NCBI RefSeq assembly: GCF_018143015.1 | Contig: NC_054741.1 | Span: 57,055,048-57,119,047, forward strand | Source: Lytechinus variegatus | Taxonomy: Eukaryota; Echinodermata; Echinoidea; Temnopleuroida; Toxopneustidae | Length of the DNA: 64,000 nucleotides | Direction of reading: 5' to 3' | Shown here: in pieces, positions 33,279-46,279 of the stretch | How positions within the stretch are numbered: position 1 is the stretch's first letter | Layout: every line of letters begins with the position of its first letter | Notes under the pieces: generated by a model | Database searches by the model: none | Told to the model about the DNA's origin: nothing | What the model saw: the letters and a program-made list of their open reading frames with translations, nothing else | Program-made: the position numbers and the translations under genes

Positions 33279-33672
33279 GAAGAGGAAACAATCAAAATCA
33301 GACATTCTTATCTGTTCTATATTTTATTAAACATATTCTTACATATTAAGAATACATACAAACAAAAATATGTATCATGTTTATTATATACTCTTCATCA
33401 ATAAGGGAGTACACATACATTTCATATAAAAGGTCAGGAATTTCGACTCCAGTACAGTTTCATAAATATGACCAAAATATGTCCCTTCCTCAAGAATGCA
33501 TATTATCTTAATTAAGACAAATATACATAATTTAATTTTGTAAAAAAAAGTTATTTACAAGCAATAGAGTACCGAAGAGTGACTATCATGACAACGAACC
33601 GGCTGGTTCTCAACAGAGTCACAGATGACAATCGTCTATACACATTTGTGTAGGCAAGCGATGTAATTCCAA

Positions 33673-34636
33673 TACCGTAAGTAACGGTGTATTAACCGCA
33701 CCTTTTTCTCGGCGGGATAGTAGCAAAAGTCGGGGGTGCGGTTTATACACGGTGACGGGTCTGAGCCAGCCCGCCGTAACCCCTCCCGTACATGTACGTT
33801 GTCTGCCAGTTCACAACACATCGAGTGGCCGGGCGTAGCCGCCCAGGCAATGTCGTTTTGAGGGGTATGAGCCGCGGGTAATGGGAATCGATTAATTAAA
33901 TATTGTCCATAACAAACGCACCCACCTTCATGACACTAATTTTGACTTTATTCTCGATTCAAAGAAGTGAAGTTCCCTGGCTAAGTTAAAAGAGACGCCA
34001 AGCATTCTCGGTAATATTTTGTCACCGCTGCGCTGAGCGAGAGTTGAGTGAGCTTAGAGATTGCGTTGTGATATGGTTACAGTGCGACTTAAGCTGGCGC
34101 TATTCAAAGTCCCGTTTCGCGCCAGCTTGTTTTTTTTCCTTCCTGTTTGCTTTTCATAAGATACCATGTAAGCCACGCACGAGAGAGACGGCACAAAGCC
34201 GTAAGAAACAACTGGAAAAAATGTCAATTTCTTTGTTTCTTGAACCTTCCTGTAATCCCGTATCCAAAATTCATGCTAAGACATCAAATTTCTGAAATTG
34301 ATTGTGAGATTTTGATGCAAGAAATGTGAATGTTTCTTCCTCCTACGCTGGGAAAGACACAGATCATGATTTGATAAAATGTACTGGCATGACTGGTACT
34401 GTATCGTAGTTTGCAATGTACATGTAATGGCAGTGCTGTGTGTGTGTACACTGTGACTGTGAGGTGAGTGTATAAGTTACCAATATTGTCGGGATTGTTC
34501 TTTCTAATATTTGTAGATGAATTGATCAAGAACAGCAGATTTCCGCATACCGGTAATCTCTTTGGATACTTTGAAATCTTAAACTTAGTTTTGTTTCTTC
34601 GTACCTCAAATAAGCATGTAAATATGAGAAGAATTT

Positions 34637-34668
<32 letters not shown>

Positions 34669-34719
34669 TGGGGGTGCGGTTTATACACGGGTGCGGTTAA
34701 TACACCGTTACTTACGGTA
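33673..34719. mobile_element. Inverted-repeat transposon with TACCGTAAGTAACGG ends
   Basis: Left end TACCGTAAGTAACGGTGTAT with TAACCGCACC, right end GGTGCGGTTA with ATACACCGTTACTTACGGTA: a 30-bp perfect inverted pair. A second block, GGGGGTGCGGTTTATACACG, occurs in the same orientation near both ends (about 33733 and 34670). TA at the outer edges fits a Tc1/mariner or pogo-like target, which is inference. It carries a ~20-base poly-T at 34636-34658 and no transposase frame. Confidence 0.85.
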
Positions 34720-36783
34720 GAAGCCATTTTCTCCTATGAAAAACACACTCCGGGTTCATTTGTTTAGAACCCGGCCATCACGACACCATGGCAACTGACA
34801 TCATCGCTTCAGTACTCTGTAGTTAAGAGACTAATCACTAAAAATTCCAAGACAAAATACTTATAAGAATACAATAGCTAGCTTAAAAATATTCATCTAC
34901 TATACTCCTATTTAAAGCAGAACAACATTGAAGTAAAAAACAGGGTTCTAAAACTTAAACATCTAAAAACCCCACCTTCATTCTTTAAATATTACTCACA
35001 ATTTCTTAGAATTTATATTGTTTAAAATCCACGATTGCTCATACATGTATCTTTAACAGAATACATGCATGCATGCTTCCGAACCATAGCTTATATTTCA
35101 CTTTACACAGTGTAGATAAAAGTATAGCAGTATTGCTTGTCTTTTGAACAGAATACATGTATGCTGTCAGAAATCTCCTTACCATTTCAAAGTTGTGAAA
35201 ATAAAACAAAGTATTTCACAGTAATTTTATACCACATTTGAAAAGCGAAATATTGTGCAGTACAAGAAGGGATATTATGTTAAAGGGCTACAATTAGTTT
35301 ACCATTTCATTGCAAACATGAAAATGTCCTAGGTTTACAGAATTTATAATTCCATAAACTTTCCAGAGATAAACTTATATCAAGTACACAGCCCCCCCCC
35401 TTAACTTTTTAATCCACTTAATACCATGACAACTATAATGCACTGGTAATATTCTGGTTTTCATACTTGAACATAAGCTTTAAAGATAAGAATTACCAGT
35501 TAATAAAACTGGATGATGTGAGCTGTAGCTGCATAACAGTATTCAACCAATCAAATTCTTTTAAAACCATCAATAAACAGCGAGTAATTTGATAAGCAAG
35601 AAAAATTGCTAGTATTTCAGGAAAAGCTTAGAATTACAAGTGGCTTGTTATTCAATACAGAACTGCCAACAGTTGGCATTGATCCGTTCACATTACTAAA
35701 AAAAATTAAAAAAACCGCAATGCTACATGTACAACAAACATGTACACATTTCTTTGAATATCTTTCTATGAATATCAAACTTTCATAATACAACAATAAA
35801 ATCATGCCAATGAAAAAGGCAATGTGTAACATGACTTTAAAAAAATGCTCTCTGAATGCAAATACATAATTACAAATATATATATCACACTTTTATATGT
35901 TCAATTAAAAGGCCATCCAACATTCATATGGCAATGTTAAGCGAAATGTTAAAAACATATCAAAACAAATAAGAGAGTAAACTGAAAGATTAACATAAGA
36001 AAATGTGTAACTACCAGTTAAAGTGATGCACAACTAGGTGAATCGGTTTACTGATAGTGACCATCTCATCTATGTTAAAAACAGGCCTGGCAAAATAGCA
36101 CCAATTTCTGAAATGTTTATATTTTAATTTCAGCAATCCACATCGACTGAGGCTATAACTAAAATCATGATTAGGTCTTACTTTTCTTCAATATTAAAAA
36201 AGTAATTCCTTAGAAGAAAACAATATAATTTGTTAGACAATATTAGTATATGTACATCTGATTAGATTTGCCCATCTGAAGATCCCACCAATGGCAGCTT
36301 AAACAAACCCTAACATTTTAATTTGTATCCAAATTCATTTCAAAACTTATGATATCACTAGTTTTATTTTCATATTTTGCCACTCTTCCAAGAGTTATAT
36401 GAATTTGAACTAACAATAACACCTCCAATGCCATTAAAACTCCAGATTTATAACTGGAAATAGCTCTCAAATTCCATCTCATGTCACATGATTCTGGGCA
36501 AAATGTCAAAATCTGCATTACTTGTAATGACAAATTTCACTTAAGAGAGACAGAAAGTGAGAAAGACAGAGAGATAGGAAGGAACAACAAATGCATATCT
36601 GAATCTGAGAATGATATGTTAGTAAGATGAGTCCTAACATTGTGCTCAGATTGGAGTTCATTTTATTTTTGTTTTTGTTGGAATGTACATGGCAACACAA
36701 AAGAGTTTTTTGCAATCCTTGGCACAGTCACATAGTTTACATGTATGTCAGCCAGTTACAATATCCGGGTAGATGAACACAAT
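34720..36783. other. AT-rich flank downstream of POLD4
   Basis: No exon is recognised. The first few hundred bases below 36784 would be POLD4 3' UTR; a minus-strand AATAAA lies at 36662-36667, about 120 bases past the stop, but its use is unproven. Confidence 0.35.
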
Positions 36784-36808
36784 TCATAGAGGGTATCCAG
36801 ACCAGATG
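36784..36808 (-). CDS. POLD4: POLD4 exon 4 (25 bases with stop)
   Basis: A tiny terminal exon: CTTTCAG acceptor, then codons for IWSGYPL and TGA at 36784-36786. The conserved C-terminal WxxYPL signature identifies it despite its size. Confidence 0.88.
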
Positions 36809-39800
36809 CTGAAAGAAAACACAAAATGTTATAAAATAATCAAGTGAATACATGAAATCATATTAAACTAAAATATATATCATATGTAAACATATGTGGA
36901 ATTAATGTAGATTATGTTGAAATTATCAACTTCAGTTTTTCAGTATCATAGTAAAAAAAATACATATAATCCAAATTGGATCAACTAAATCTACAATGGA
37001 AAAAAAGTTCTAATTCTATATACACAAGGTTACAAAAATTCACTCTTGCAGTAAACAAAGTACAAGTAAACATGAGATATAAGAATATCGGTAGTGTTCA
37101 TACTTAATTAGCTTGATGTAAAACTTCCAACTATTTAATTTCATTATGTGGCAGTTATGGGCCCGCTTTTCATCATTTTATGATGGCTCAAAGACCAACC
37201 CCCCAAAACAAACTAACTTATAAATGGAGATTTCACAAAATATGAACAATAGAAATCTAAACTAATACAAATGAGGTGGGGTACTAAGAAAGTCCTAAAC
37301 TTACTTTTGGACAAACTCATCATCATCCTCATATTCTAAAATGAGATCTTTGACATGAGGTGAAGGATTGTGACCATGGCTTTCGGCTCTTTCCCATCTC
37401 TCCAAACGAGTGATTCCTACATTGAGCAATAATAAAATACACGATTAATAATAATAACAATCATGTTAGCCCCCCCCCCCTACAGTGCACAAGCTAGATC
37501 TTACACAATTAGGTTACTATAAGCCTAATATGCCTAACTTAACTGTTTAAGTATTAAACCATATTGCAATTCTCACTTTTAAAGTGAAGTCCAGAGCAAT
37601 TGTCAAAGGTAAAAAAGTGTTGAACCTTCAAGACAGATATGTACTTCATAAAAACTGTATGAAGTTCAAAAGGGATCAATTTCACAACAAGTTTTCAACA
37701 AGGTATTAAGGTTATTCTAGAGACTTCTTAGGTTATCTTGATCACACTTTTATCAACCTGCTATAACAACAGACCTACAGGTACTAAAAATTATTATATT
37801 AATATTATCATCTTCCACATTGATTTGTTAAACATTTTGGAGGCCTTGTCCTTGGCATATGGGTACCGTTTTATGAAGACTTTAAAAGAATACACAATTT
37901 TGATAGCAAATTTATGATCAGCCAATCAGATTAAAAGATTTTAGTAACTTTTAACTGTTATTGCAAATTTGTTATGATAACAGCTGTGATGAAAAGTCAT
38001 AAGGGCAGCCTCATAGCTCAGAAACCATTGGGTCTGTCTTAGAAGGACACACTGTACTAATGATTGGATCAATTGCATGATCTACAGAAACCTAGTGGCC
38101 CAATGCAGAATGCATGTTTGATCAAAATGTATTTCAAATATCATTCATGCATCATTGTATTGACTAACAGGTGTGCTACTTTGTTTTCAACAAGCTATGC
38201 CACATACGTATGGGACTAACTGAAGAGCCGTGCATTCCATCTTGGTAGAGGACCAAAGAGGATTATAGTGCAGCAAGGATGGGGGGGGGGGTATTCACCC
38301 TGAGTAACCCCCATATGACTGTTCTGTTTTGAATCTGTTTTGTGAGTGTGTGTGCACTGATGTATAAACTGATGTATGAAAATTATGATACTGATGTAGT
38401 TTAGACTAATATCAATTATATTTGTAAGTCAAAGCCACATACCCTGAATGGGCTCCATTATTGGGATAGATGATATTCATTTGTATGAATTTCCATGCCT
38501 TCTTTTTGGCTATCACTAGATTCAATACATATTAAAAATTACTGTGAGTGCATACGGCAAATTAGACCAAAAGCTTCGGTCTCTGTTAAATTGTTTTTTC
38601 CCTGAACTCTGTTGGGCATTGGCTGACTTGGCTCCACTCACCAAATACAGAGACCAAAGTTCTAACTTGATCTGTATACAGGGACACAATGGCCATGTTT
38701 ATATATTAAGTTCGGACAAACCATGAAAGTGGGAGTTGCACGACAGCCGAGGTAAATCACTGTTTTTGTCCTTTTGAGTTTATTTTTTCCCGTTTTGGTG
38801 CATTTCAGGCCAAAACAGAATAATAATCTTTGTTTTGGTCCAGTTCTTTTTTTATATATTTTTATGAAATAAAGACAAAAATCTATGAGCCCCATCGGCC
38901 GGGGGGGTGGGGGGGGGGATTTTGCATGATTGTTAATCCCTTAATGGCGGCTGCACAATCGCGAGCCGTCTGTGTACGAGGAGAAATATGAAAAAAAAAT
39001 GTTTAAAAATTCCTCGAAACAGATGACTGCCAGCTGTCTAACAGCATACCTACCCGTACAAGGTCCATATCTCCAATCCAGATCAAATTCCCGGAGTGTG
39101 TTAAGATGTTTCTTTCTGATAAGATCTTCAGCACTCTCAACTATTAAAATGAACAAAATATTAGAATAGATTGTATATATCATCATTCATCATTGAAATT
39201 CAGAGTAACTTTAGAATCCAATGTTATAAATTGATTGTAGAGTCTAAATACTGTTAGAACGAGGCATCACACACACGAGACATCTATATCACATAGCTTT
39301 TAGATCTGTATTCTGTAATCGAATCATGACAATGGATAACAAATAAAGGTAGATTTTTAAGCCAGAAATCATGGAAATGCAGTTTTCTTCTTTTTTCATA
39401 CCCAACAAAGTATTATGAAATGATGGAAATACCATTAACAGTTTGTTAGAATTAACAATTGAATTTTGAAGTAACTTCACACTAAGTAAAACTTACACCT
39501 TTTTGGCTTTTGTTTTACAGAAAGAATTGCAGAAAACAAATAAAATCGAACTGTTACTTTAGATCTACTCCCAAATTATGCCTTTTAGTTTTATGGCAAG
39601 AGTTGGATTTTTCTTGCAACAAATTATAATAATCTACAATCGACAATGCTAAATAAGATAAGTAAAAGCCCAACAACAAAATGTTTACATATTTAAATGC
39701 TTTGGCATGAACACCGGTCTTTTGGGCTTCGACACTACGCAGCAGATCTCGATCGTAATCTACGCGGTCCATGTCGGCTACCGCTCGGTACTCACCTTCG

Positions 39801-39952
39801 ATGGTTCTCCCTGATTTCCTCGGGCTTGCAGCGGGGCTTCGAACAGCTACATTTTGCTTGCCTTTCCCCTTTGACTTCTCAAGAATGCGTCCTGATTTTT
39901 GCTGACTGAATTGATCAGTGATTAGCTGTTGTGATACTGCCTTGCTCGACAT
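36784..39952 (-). CDS. POLD4: DNA polymerase delta subunit 4 (p12), four exons, complete
   Basis: POLD4 is the small accessory subunit that stabilises replicative DNA polymerase delta and contacts PCNA in the nucleus. Exons 39715-39952, 39054-39140, 37305-37416 and 36784-36808 join in frame to 153 residues (human 107), all with GT-AG borders. The N-terminus has MSSKAVSQQLITDQFSQQ: LITD-x-F corresponds to the human KRLITDSYP PCNA-binding segment. The conserved core is LREFDLDWRYGPCTG, then ITRLERWERAESHG, and the end is VQNIWSGYPL, matching human LWHLYPL. A serine/lysine-rich linker of about 50 residues explains the extra length. The start is the first ATG of the open frame. It lies tail-to-head between the phosphatase and rabaptin genes on the same strand. 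Confidence 0.93.
37305..37416 (-). CDS. POLD4: POLD4 exon 3
   Basis: Encodes ITRLERWERAESHGHN and PSPHVKDLILEYEDDDEFVQ. Acceptor TGTAG, donor GTAAGT. The acidic EYEDDDEF stretch is longer than in the human protein. Confidence 0.93.
37417..39053 (-). other. POLD4: POLD4 intron 2
   Basis: AT-rich intron with no recognised gene. It carries a G run at 38281-38290 and a G-rich patch at 38901-38919. Confidence 0.5.
39054..39140 (-). CDS. POLD4: POLD4 exon 2
   Basis: 87 bases encoding ESAEDLIRKKHLNTLREFD then LDWRYGPCT. The exon ends in ACGG before GTAGGT, and the split glycine codon restores the conserved CTGITRL when joined to exon 3. Confidence 0.93.
39715..39952 (-). CDS. POLD4: POLD4 exon 1
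   Basis: 79 codons plus one base, from MSSKAVSQQLITDQFSQQKS to DLLRSVEAQKT. It contains the LITDQF PCNA-binding-like motif and a basic, serine-rich linker. Donor GTGTTC. A TTTTAAATA-like sequence lies about 145 bases upstream on the minus strand, of unproven use. Confidence 0.9.
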
Positions 39953-40530
39953 TTTTTGCTAGAGGTTAACTTTCTGCCTTCAGATCGAAATCGTCGATGT
40001 TTTCATGTGCTACAAACTTTAGAAATGGGCTGGCACTGCATGCACTGGCTAGTATCAGCTGATGACAACAACATGTCATAACATGTGGCGTGGGTATTTA
40101 AAAGTTTTGAGTTAAGATAATAGACTGTAGATGGAACTCCCAATGAATTCGCTCAAAATCTGTGTAGTATCATAGCTCTGGTGATCAAATTTTATTATTG
40201 TACAACAGTGACAAGGATACAAATTAACAACGTGGTCATAAAGTCTAGAGTACAAAAAGGGGAAAGAGATGGAATAGTTTTGACTGCGATTACATGGGGT
40301 TATATTAAAAGACTGTCTATTCTTTATCTACCCTTGTTAGCGTCGTCTGCTATCATACCTAAGCACGGTCTTATCTGTTAATATTTATTTCGCCAATAAA
40401 AAGCAGAAATACTGCAACTAAGAACTGATACGCTCTATCCTACAGTCTCGCCTGCTTTCAATTTTTCTTTCTTAAATTGTTTTCTTGTACACTGCACACC
40501 AATCCCTTCTTCGCTCAGTGTCTCTCCCTC
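39953..40530. other. POLD4 upstream region
   Basis: Contains the POLD4 5' flank. No CpG-rich promoter is evident and no other gene is seen. Confidence 0.35.
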
Positions 40531-41042
40531 TTAAAGAGGAAGTTCACCGTGGCAATTTTTGTCACAAAAATTGCCACAAGTTGTTGTAAAAATAGCAGAA
40601 AAAATCATGAAAAATATTGAAGGTATGAAGAAAATCCATTCAAAAATAAGAAATTTATTAGAATTTCAAGTTTTTGATTGGTGACGTCATAAACGAGCAG
40701 CTGCATGCCTTTTTTATGGTATGTAATATAAAATGCATGAATTTCATTTTTATGATTCTTGATGACTTATTTGTTATTTTCTTTTTAGGAGCGCGTGTGA
40801 AATCATATGCATATTGATATACTGTAGGTACATTGAAAAACATAAATTTTCTGAGAAAACATATTTACCACACAATGTGTAGGAAAGCTGCTCGCCGCAT
40901 ATGTCACAAATCAAATAATTTAAACTCGAATAACTTTTTTATTCTTTTGAGGAATTTTCCTCAAACATTCACCAATATCTTTTTATAATTTTTCTGCTGG
41001 TTTTACAATGAACTTTTTTGTCAGGGTAAACTCCCCCTTTAA
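40531..41042. mobile_element. TTAA-flanked inverted-repeat MITE, family C
   Basis: TTAA at 40531-40534 is followed by AGAGGAAGTTCACC, and GGTAAACTCCCCCT is followed by TTAA at 41039-41042. Inner arms mirror each other loosely (AAAAATAGCAGAAAAA / TTTTTCTGCTGGTTTTACA). About 500 bp, non-coding, upstream of POLD4. Confidence 0.75.
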
Positions 41043-43789
41043 AAATACAGGTAAATTTGCCAAAGTCTAATCTTTCATGACGTACCTCAAAAATCTGCCG
41101 ACGTAGAGAATATAGAGCACATGTTAAGCATTATCTGGTCTAAAGGTGTTGATTCATAAAATATCGACTAATGCAAATTTACCTGTAAAGATAACATGGG
41201 CCTTCATTTTTCTCAATCACTTCTCTCTCATATTCAAGATCACTTATGGTGGTGGGGGGGGGGGGGACAGTGGATAGATAAGATTTGACACTGAATCATA
41301 GTGAGTTTGTGTGTCTATGAATGAGCCTTCTTCCTAATACGAAAGAGGGAGAAGGGCAGGGGGGGCAGGGCCACTTTATAGAACACAATGAAATAAACAC
41401 CCCATGTCAATCAAAAATCATTTTTTCAGGAATTTAATCGCTGAATCTTCAAGAAAACTTGAAATAGCATTTTTACAAGCACAAGAAGAGAGGGTAATGG
41501 GTAAACTGGATCAAAAATAGACACACAAAACAGATGCTACGTAGAGAACTATCCCATAGTGGAATAGGATTTCACGATCTATCTGATCCATCAAATTAAA
41601 ATAATGTACTTGAAACATACATTCTCAATGAAAACTAACATAAATGACAATTTAAAAACTTTGTAACTGGTATAATAGACAATCTTAATGAAGGGAAATA
41701 TTAGGAAAACAAAGTACAAAAAGAGAAATCCAATGTATAATGTGATCTGTAAAACACTGTTAGATGGAACCAATTGTTGTTTTTCCTCATTCCAGTGTAA
41801 AACTTAGCACAACAAAGCCTGGTAGGTTTTTAAATCTTCATTCTATTATCTATTAGATAACATACTTTGTAACTAACTACATGTACTTTAATTGATAGAA
41901 TTAAAAAGATTTGTAAACCATGAAAAGACATGATAAATTGTCATTTAAAATATGAATATTAAATTTTATGAATTAGTATCAATAAAATTGTCAGGATAGA
42001 GTCTGTAGGTAGAATCTGAAAATGTTGAACAAAATGTAACTTTTATTTAACAGGCTGTTGTTCATACAAAGCAATGACTCACTGGTAAGGAATGCTCTCA
42101 TAACCTGAAATAAATGGTTACCAGCTGGACAAGGTATTTCTATCATTGCATGAGTGCCCAAAACATGCCTTGATTGTTCACAATATATTATTAAAATTGA
42201 ACACAGATTAAATCAAATTTTCTGAAATTCTATATGTTCATTTTGTCAGAACCGGGGGAGGGGGGGGGGGGGGGGGGATGTTTAACAAAGATTTACATAT
42301 GACTTAGAGTAGCACTTAAGTATCAAGGCGTACATGATATGCCACATGCAATCTTTTTGATCAATACGCAGTAGTGCGCGTCAGCTTGGCATGATCTGAC
42401 CAATGCAGTACATGTCTTTTACACCGCAAGCAACTAGGTATTTAAGTATGACTCGTAAGTCAAATCTTTGTGAACCCCCACGTTTTCCCTAAATGCTGTA
42501 TATCAGGAATCCTCAAACAGTAGATAAAACATTCAATTACACCATTCTCCCTCTCTCTCTCTGCCATTTGTAATATCAAGAACGTAACAAATAACTGATG
42601 GTAACTGATTCACTGTATCAAACCAAACGGTATAAATTAATAAATTATTTTCCCTTCACATATAACAAAAGAAAAAAAAAATCATGTAACAAAAAGAAAG
42701 AAAGAAAAAATCATTAAGAATGCTAGTCTGGATATAATATAGGGTTACTTTCCACGTATTGGGCATTACATGCTACATTGCACATGGTTATCGAATAATT
42801 TACAAATATACATATAATATACTGCATATGCCATTATATATGATGATGAAAGTTTATAGTTATACTAATATATACAAGTACCAATAATCCTCTAGTAAAA
42901 AAAAGATAATCATAATCTATACAGGTGATAAAGACTAATCAAGGGGATGTTGCACAAAAATGCATTCAATTGCAAGTCAAACTTAAGTCCTCACATTAAT
43001 CTTAAGTCTTTCAACTGTTTGTAGGTTTGAATCTTGCAACAGAAAGTATCACTTCATTTGCTATGGTTTAACACCATAAATACATTCTTGCAACACTCCC
43101 CCTAGTGTCATACTACTACACACATAGAAACCAATTTCAAACAGTGTCGTTCTGATTTGTTCTAAGTATATTAATTCATACATACATTAATTGTTGGATA
43201 CAGTGGCACATAGGATGTGAGACCTTCAGGTGCATAAAATATGAAAGATATCAAACATGGAGGGAGTAATTAAGTAGATGATAGACATGAATTATTATTA
43301 AACTTTGGCTCAGACAGACATGACACAGCTCGGCAAAATTGTTGACGGTGTCCAGACAATGTTCAGTGGTGGAACAAATATTACACTTGTGTTCATTAAC
43401 TCCCAAGACACAAGTCATCTCTCACCAGAATGTCCCAAAGTTGCACAAAAAAAAGTCCTGAAGACATGTCCTACTCTTAAGAACATATCATGCTATACTA
43501 TTCAGATGATGTCAATTTTGGATGTGAAACTTTTGACAAGAATCCTGTTAGGTTATTATCATCATCATTTCAACTGGTCCACAGCTTTTGATAGTCAGCC
43601 ACACAACAAAAAATATATCCAGAATTTGGACGATTTTGAAATGCCTCATTGACTTTGTACACAAATGTTGTTGAGTTCTGTCTCTCTAAGTTTGAACAAG
43701 CTCTAGCTATTACTGCCATACTTCGACAAGAGGAAGCAAGTAAAACAGGGTGGTTTGCTAACACTAGTCTTGCCTGGCCTGATTATGTG
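41043..43789. other. Intergenic between rabaptin and POLD4
   Basis: AT-rich with several G runs (41254-41270, 42252-42278) and a CT run at 42549-42561. No exon or transposon end is recognised. Part could be rabaptin 3' flank. Confidence 0.35.
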
Positions 43790-44410
43790 CACATAATCTT
43801 TTGACCCCTAGATGGCCCTTGACCATATCATTCTCAACAAATATGTGGTATTACCAGAGGATCATTTGAACCAAGTGTGATAAAATTGATGCTGAAATAA
43901 AGAAATGAGAGCAAGTTGAACAAAAAACTTGAAAAAAGAATGAACATGACCTCATATCATTTGACCTTTTGACCACTAGATGACATTTTATCCCAGCATT
44001 CTCACTGACACACATGTGGTATTATCCAGGGATCAAATGTACGAAGTGTGAACATAATTGCTGAAGAAATAAAGTAATGAGGGCAAGTTGAACAAAAACT
44101 TGAACTTTTGACCCCCAAGATGACCTTTGACCCCATCATCCTCACCAGCACACATGTGGTACTACCAAAGGATCATTTGAACCAAGTGTGATCAAAATTG
44201 ATGTAAAAACAAAGAAATAAGGGCAATTTGGAAAAAAAAACTTCAAAAATGATGGAGATAACCTCATATCTTTTGACCTTTTGACCCCTAGATGACCGTT
44301 AATACCATCATCCTCCACAGCACATACATGTATGTGGTATTACCAAAGGATCATATGTACCAAGCAGAAAACTTAATTGATGCAGAAATAAAGAAATGAC
44401 AGCAAGTTAA
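43790..44410. repeat. Tandem repeat of about 150-175 bp, roughly four copies
   Basis: Each unit carries TTTTGACCCCTAGATGACC, a CATCATCCTCAC-like segment, CATGTGGTATTACCA, GGATCATTTGAACCAAGTGT and AAATAAAGAAATGA. Units start near 43800, 43970, 44104 and 44275. Copies are diverged. The TTTGACC phrase resembles the units at 11.7-12.7 kb, but the rest does not match. Confidence 0.75.
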
Positions 44411-46270
44411 ACTAAACAACATTTCAACAGACCAACAGGGAAAAATAATTACTACATGTACAGTATGTTTCCGCCAAACTTCATTCTGGCAAGATAACAA
44501 AAAGTTTAATTTTCTGCCAAAGATTAATCTATTTCTGCAATTCATATAAATGCCATTGCTATAGGATGGTAATCAATCTTCCTTATCCTATTACAGGATC
44601 AGTGCTTTTTTTTAATGAAATTTGGCCTGGAAGAAGAAATCAATAAGTAAGATAGAAACACATCAAAAAGTCAGTTTTAGTTAATATATCACTTGCTTCA
44701 TTTTGTCGAGTAAAGCTGAATAAGAAATAAACATTTCTTGAACAATATAAAAGACTTAAAGAATGAACTGACCTACATGTACATGTATATACTGAGAGTA
44801 ATAAATACTAAAACATATAGATTTGCAGGGATATTATATGCAGACAATGATCTTTTATTGAAAGCTGATAAACCAAAATTCAACAAAAATCAGAATACAC
44901 AATCATGTAATACTGATAAAATAATTCTTAACGATATAAGTAGCACTGCAAAAGAATTGAGTTGCATTTAACTTCATTCAATATCACATTTCACAAGAAA
45001 GGGGAAAATGATTTTAATAACTTAAATTTTGCAATCAAAATATCTCTAAAAAGGAGATTAGAAAGATGTGTTGCACTAGTAATTGAAATATATTTGCTTG
45101 AATTGTAGTATTTTTGTCAAAAATATTCATTCGGCTTTGGAAAATTATTCGATTATTTTAATAAATTAAATAAGTTACCACCTAACAACCTTTCTTTTAT
45201 TTGAACATTTTGTCTCACAATTAACATCATTTTTTTTATATTTGAAAAATATAAATCATGGCAAATTTGATACTCAGAACAAAAAAGGTAATAATTATTA
45301 AAGAGAAGAAAAAATGACATTGTCCAAAAAATAAGATTTCGCATTTCATTGTCTTTCAAGTTTTGTATCATATCTCTAAATATCTAATTAGCCCCAATTA
45401 AGAAAGTGTATTATTGGCCTGATTCCTAATATCTAAAACCATGTTCTCAACATTTGGAACCAGGTCAATAAGAGAAGAAGTCTAGCAACAGATGGGCTGG
45501 CTAAGGTAGGCTTATATGTATTTTAGATGTCTAACAAACGGTATAATTTTGTTGTTGTTTTTTTTAACTAAAATACAAATATAAATAGCAAAAGCATGTT
45601 TACTTTAAGAAAAATGCAAAGTCCATTATATAATGAATACATTTGCCTTTGAACAAGATGAGAAATCAATGGAATGAACATATATGAAATAACCCAAATT
45701 CAAGAAATTATCATGATGATGATGATCATCATCATCATTAAATACAGAACTCACCAATCATCATCATCCAAGTCAGGTTTACTAAGCATAACATGCCCCT
45801 GATATTTGTAATAGATATTTGTAATTATGTATCAAAAGAAATCAATGAGAGGATAATGTGGCTGAAAGTCTGCACATTATTGACAACATGCATTCTTACA
45901 TGTAGATGGATTGATGAAGAATCATTAGGTTCAGTGGTTTCAACCACATAAATGCAAAACAAACTTCTCAAAAAGTGCATATTTTGACCTACAGTTAACA
46001 CACAAACAAAACACTGAATTACATGCATTACCGGTGTCTGATTATCTTGTGAGGTAATCCCAAATTCATATAATTACATTATTAACCCTAATACTCCATC
46101 TCTTAAAGTAAAGAACACCCTGTCCAGCACTTGAACCTTGTTGATGTCCAGGAAATTTGATGTGAATGTGTTGCGATACTTCAGAAATGAAGCTAGGGCT
46201 TGGATGTTCAAGGAATCAGTAATTTGAGGTGTGAAAGAAGCGATTTACATCCAGGCATTCAAACCTTCTC
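44411..46270. other. Intergenic AT-rich sequence
   Basis: No gene is recognised. A short CAT/ATG triplet patch lies at 45712-45740. A 56-codon minus-strand open stretch at about 46075-46245 was considered and not accepted. Confidence 0.3.
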
Positions 46271-46279
46271 TCAATAGGG

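Noticed and set aside
34468-34767. 99-codon plus-strand frame with a phenylalanine run
   Set aside because: Crosses a poly-T tract and the right end of an inverted-repeat transposon.
46075-46245. 56-codon minus-strand open stretch (ASFTPQITDSL, ALASFLKYRNTF)
   Set aside because: Protein-like composition, but no start, no homology I recognise and no clear splice sites; more likely chance within the rabaptin 3' flank.
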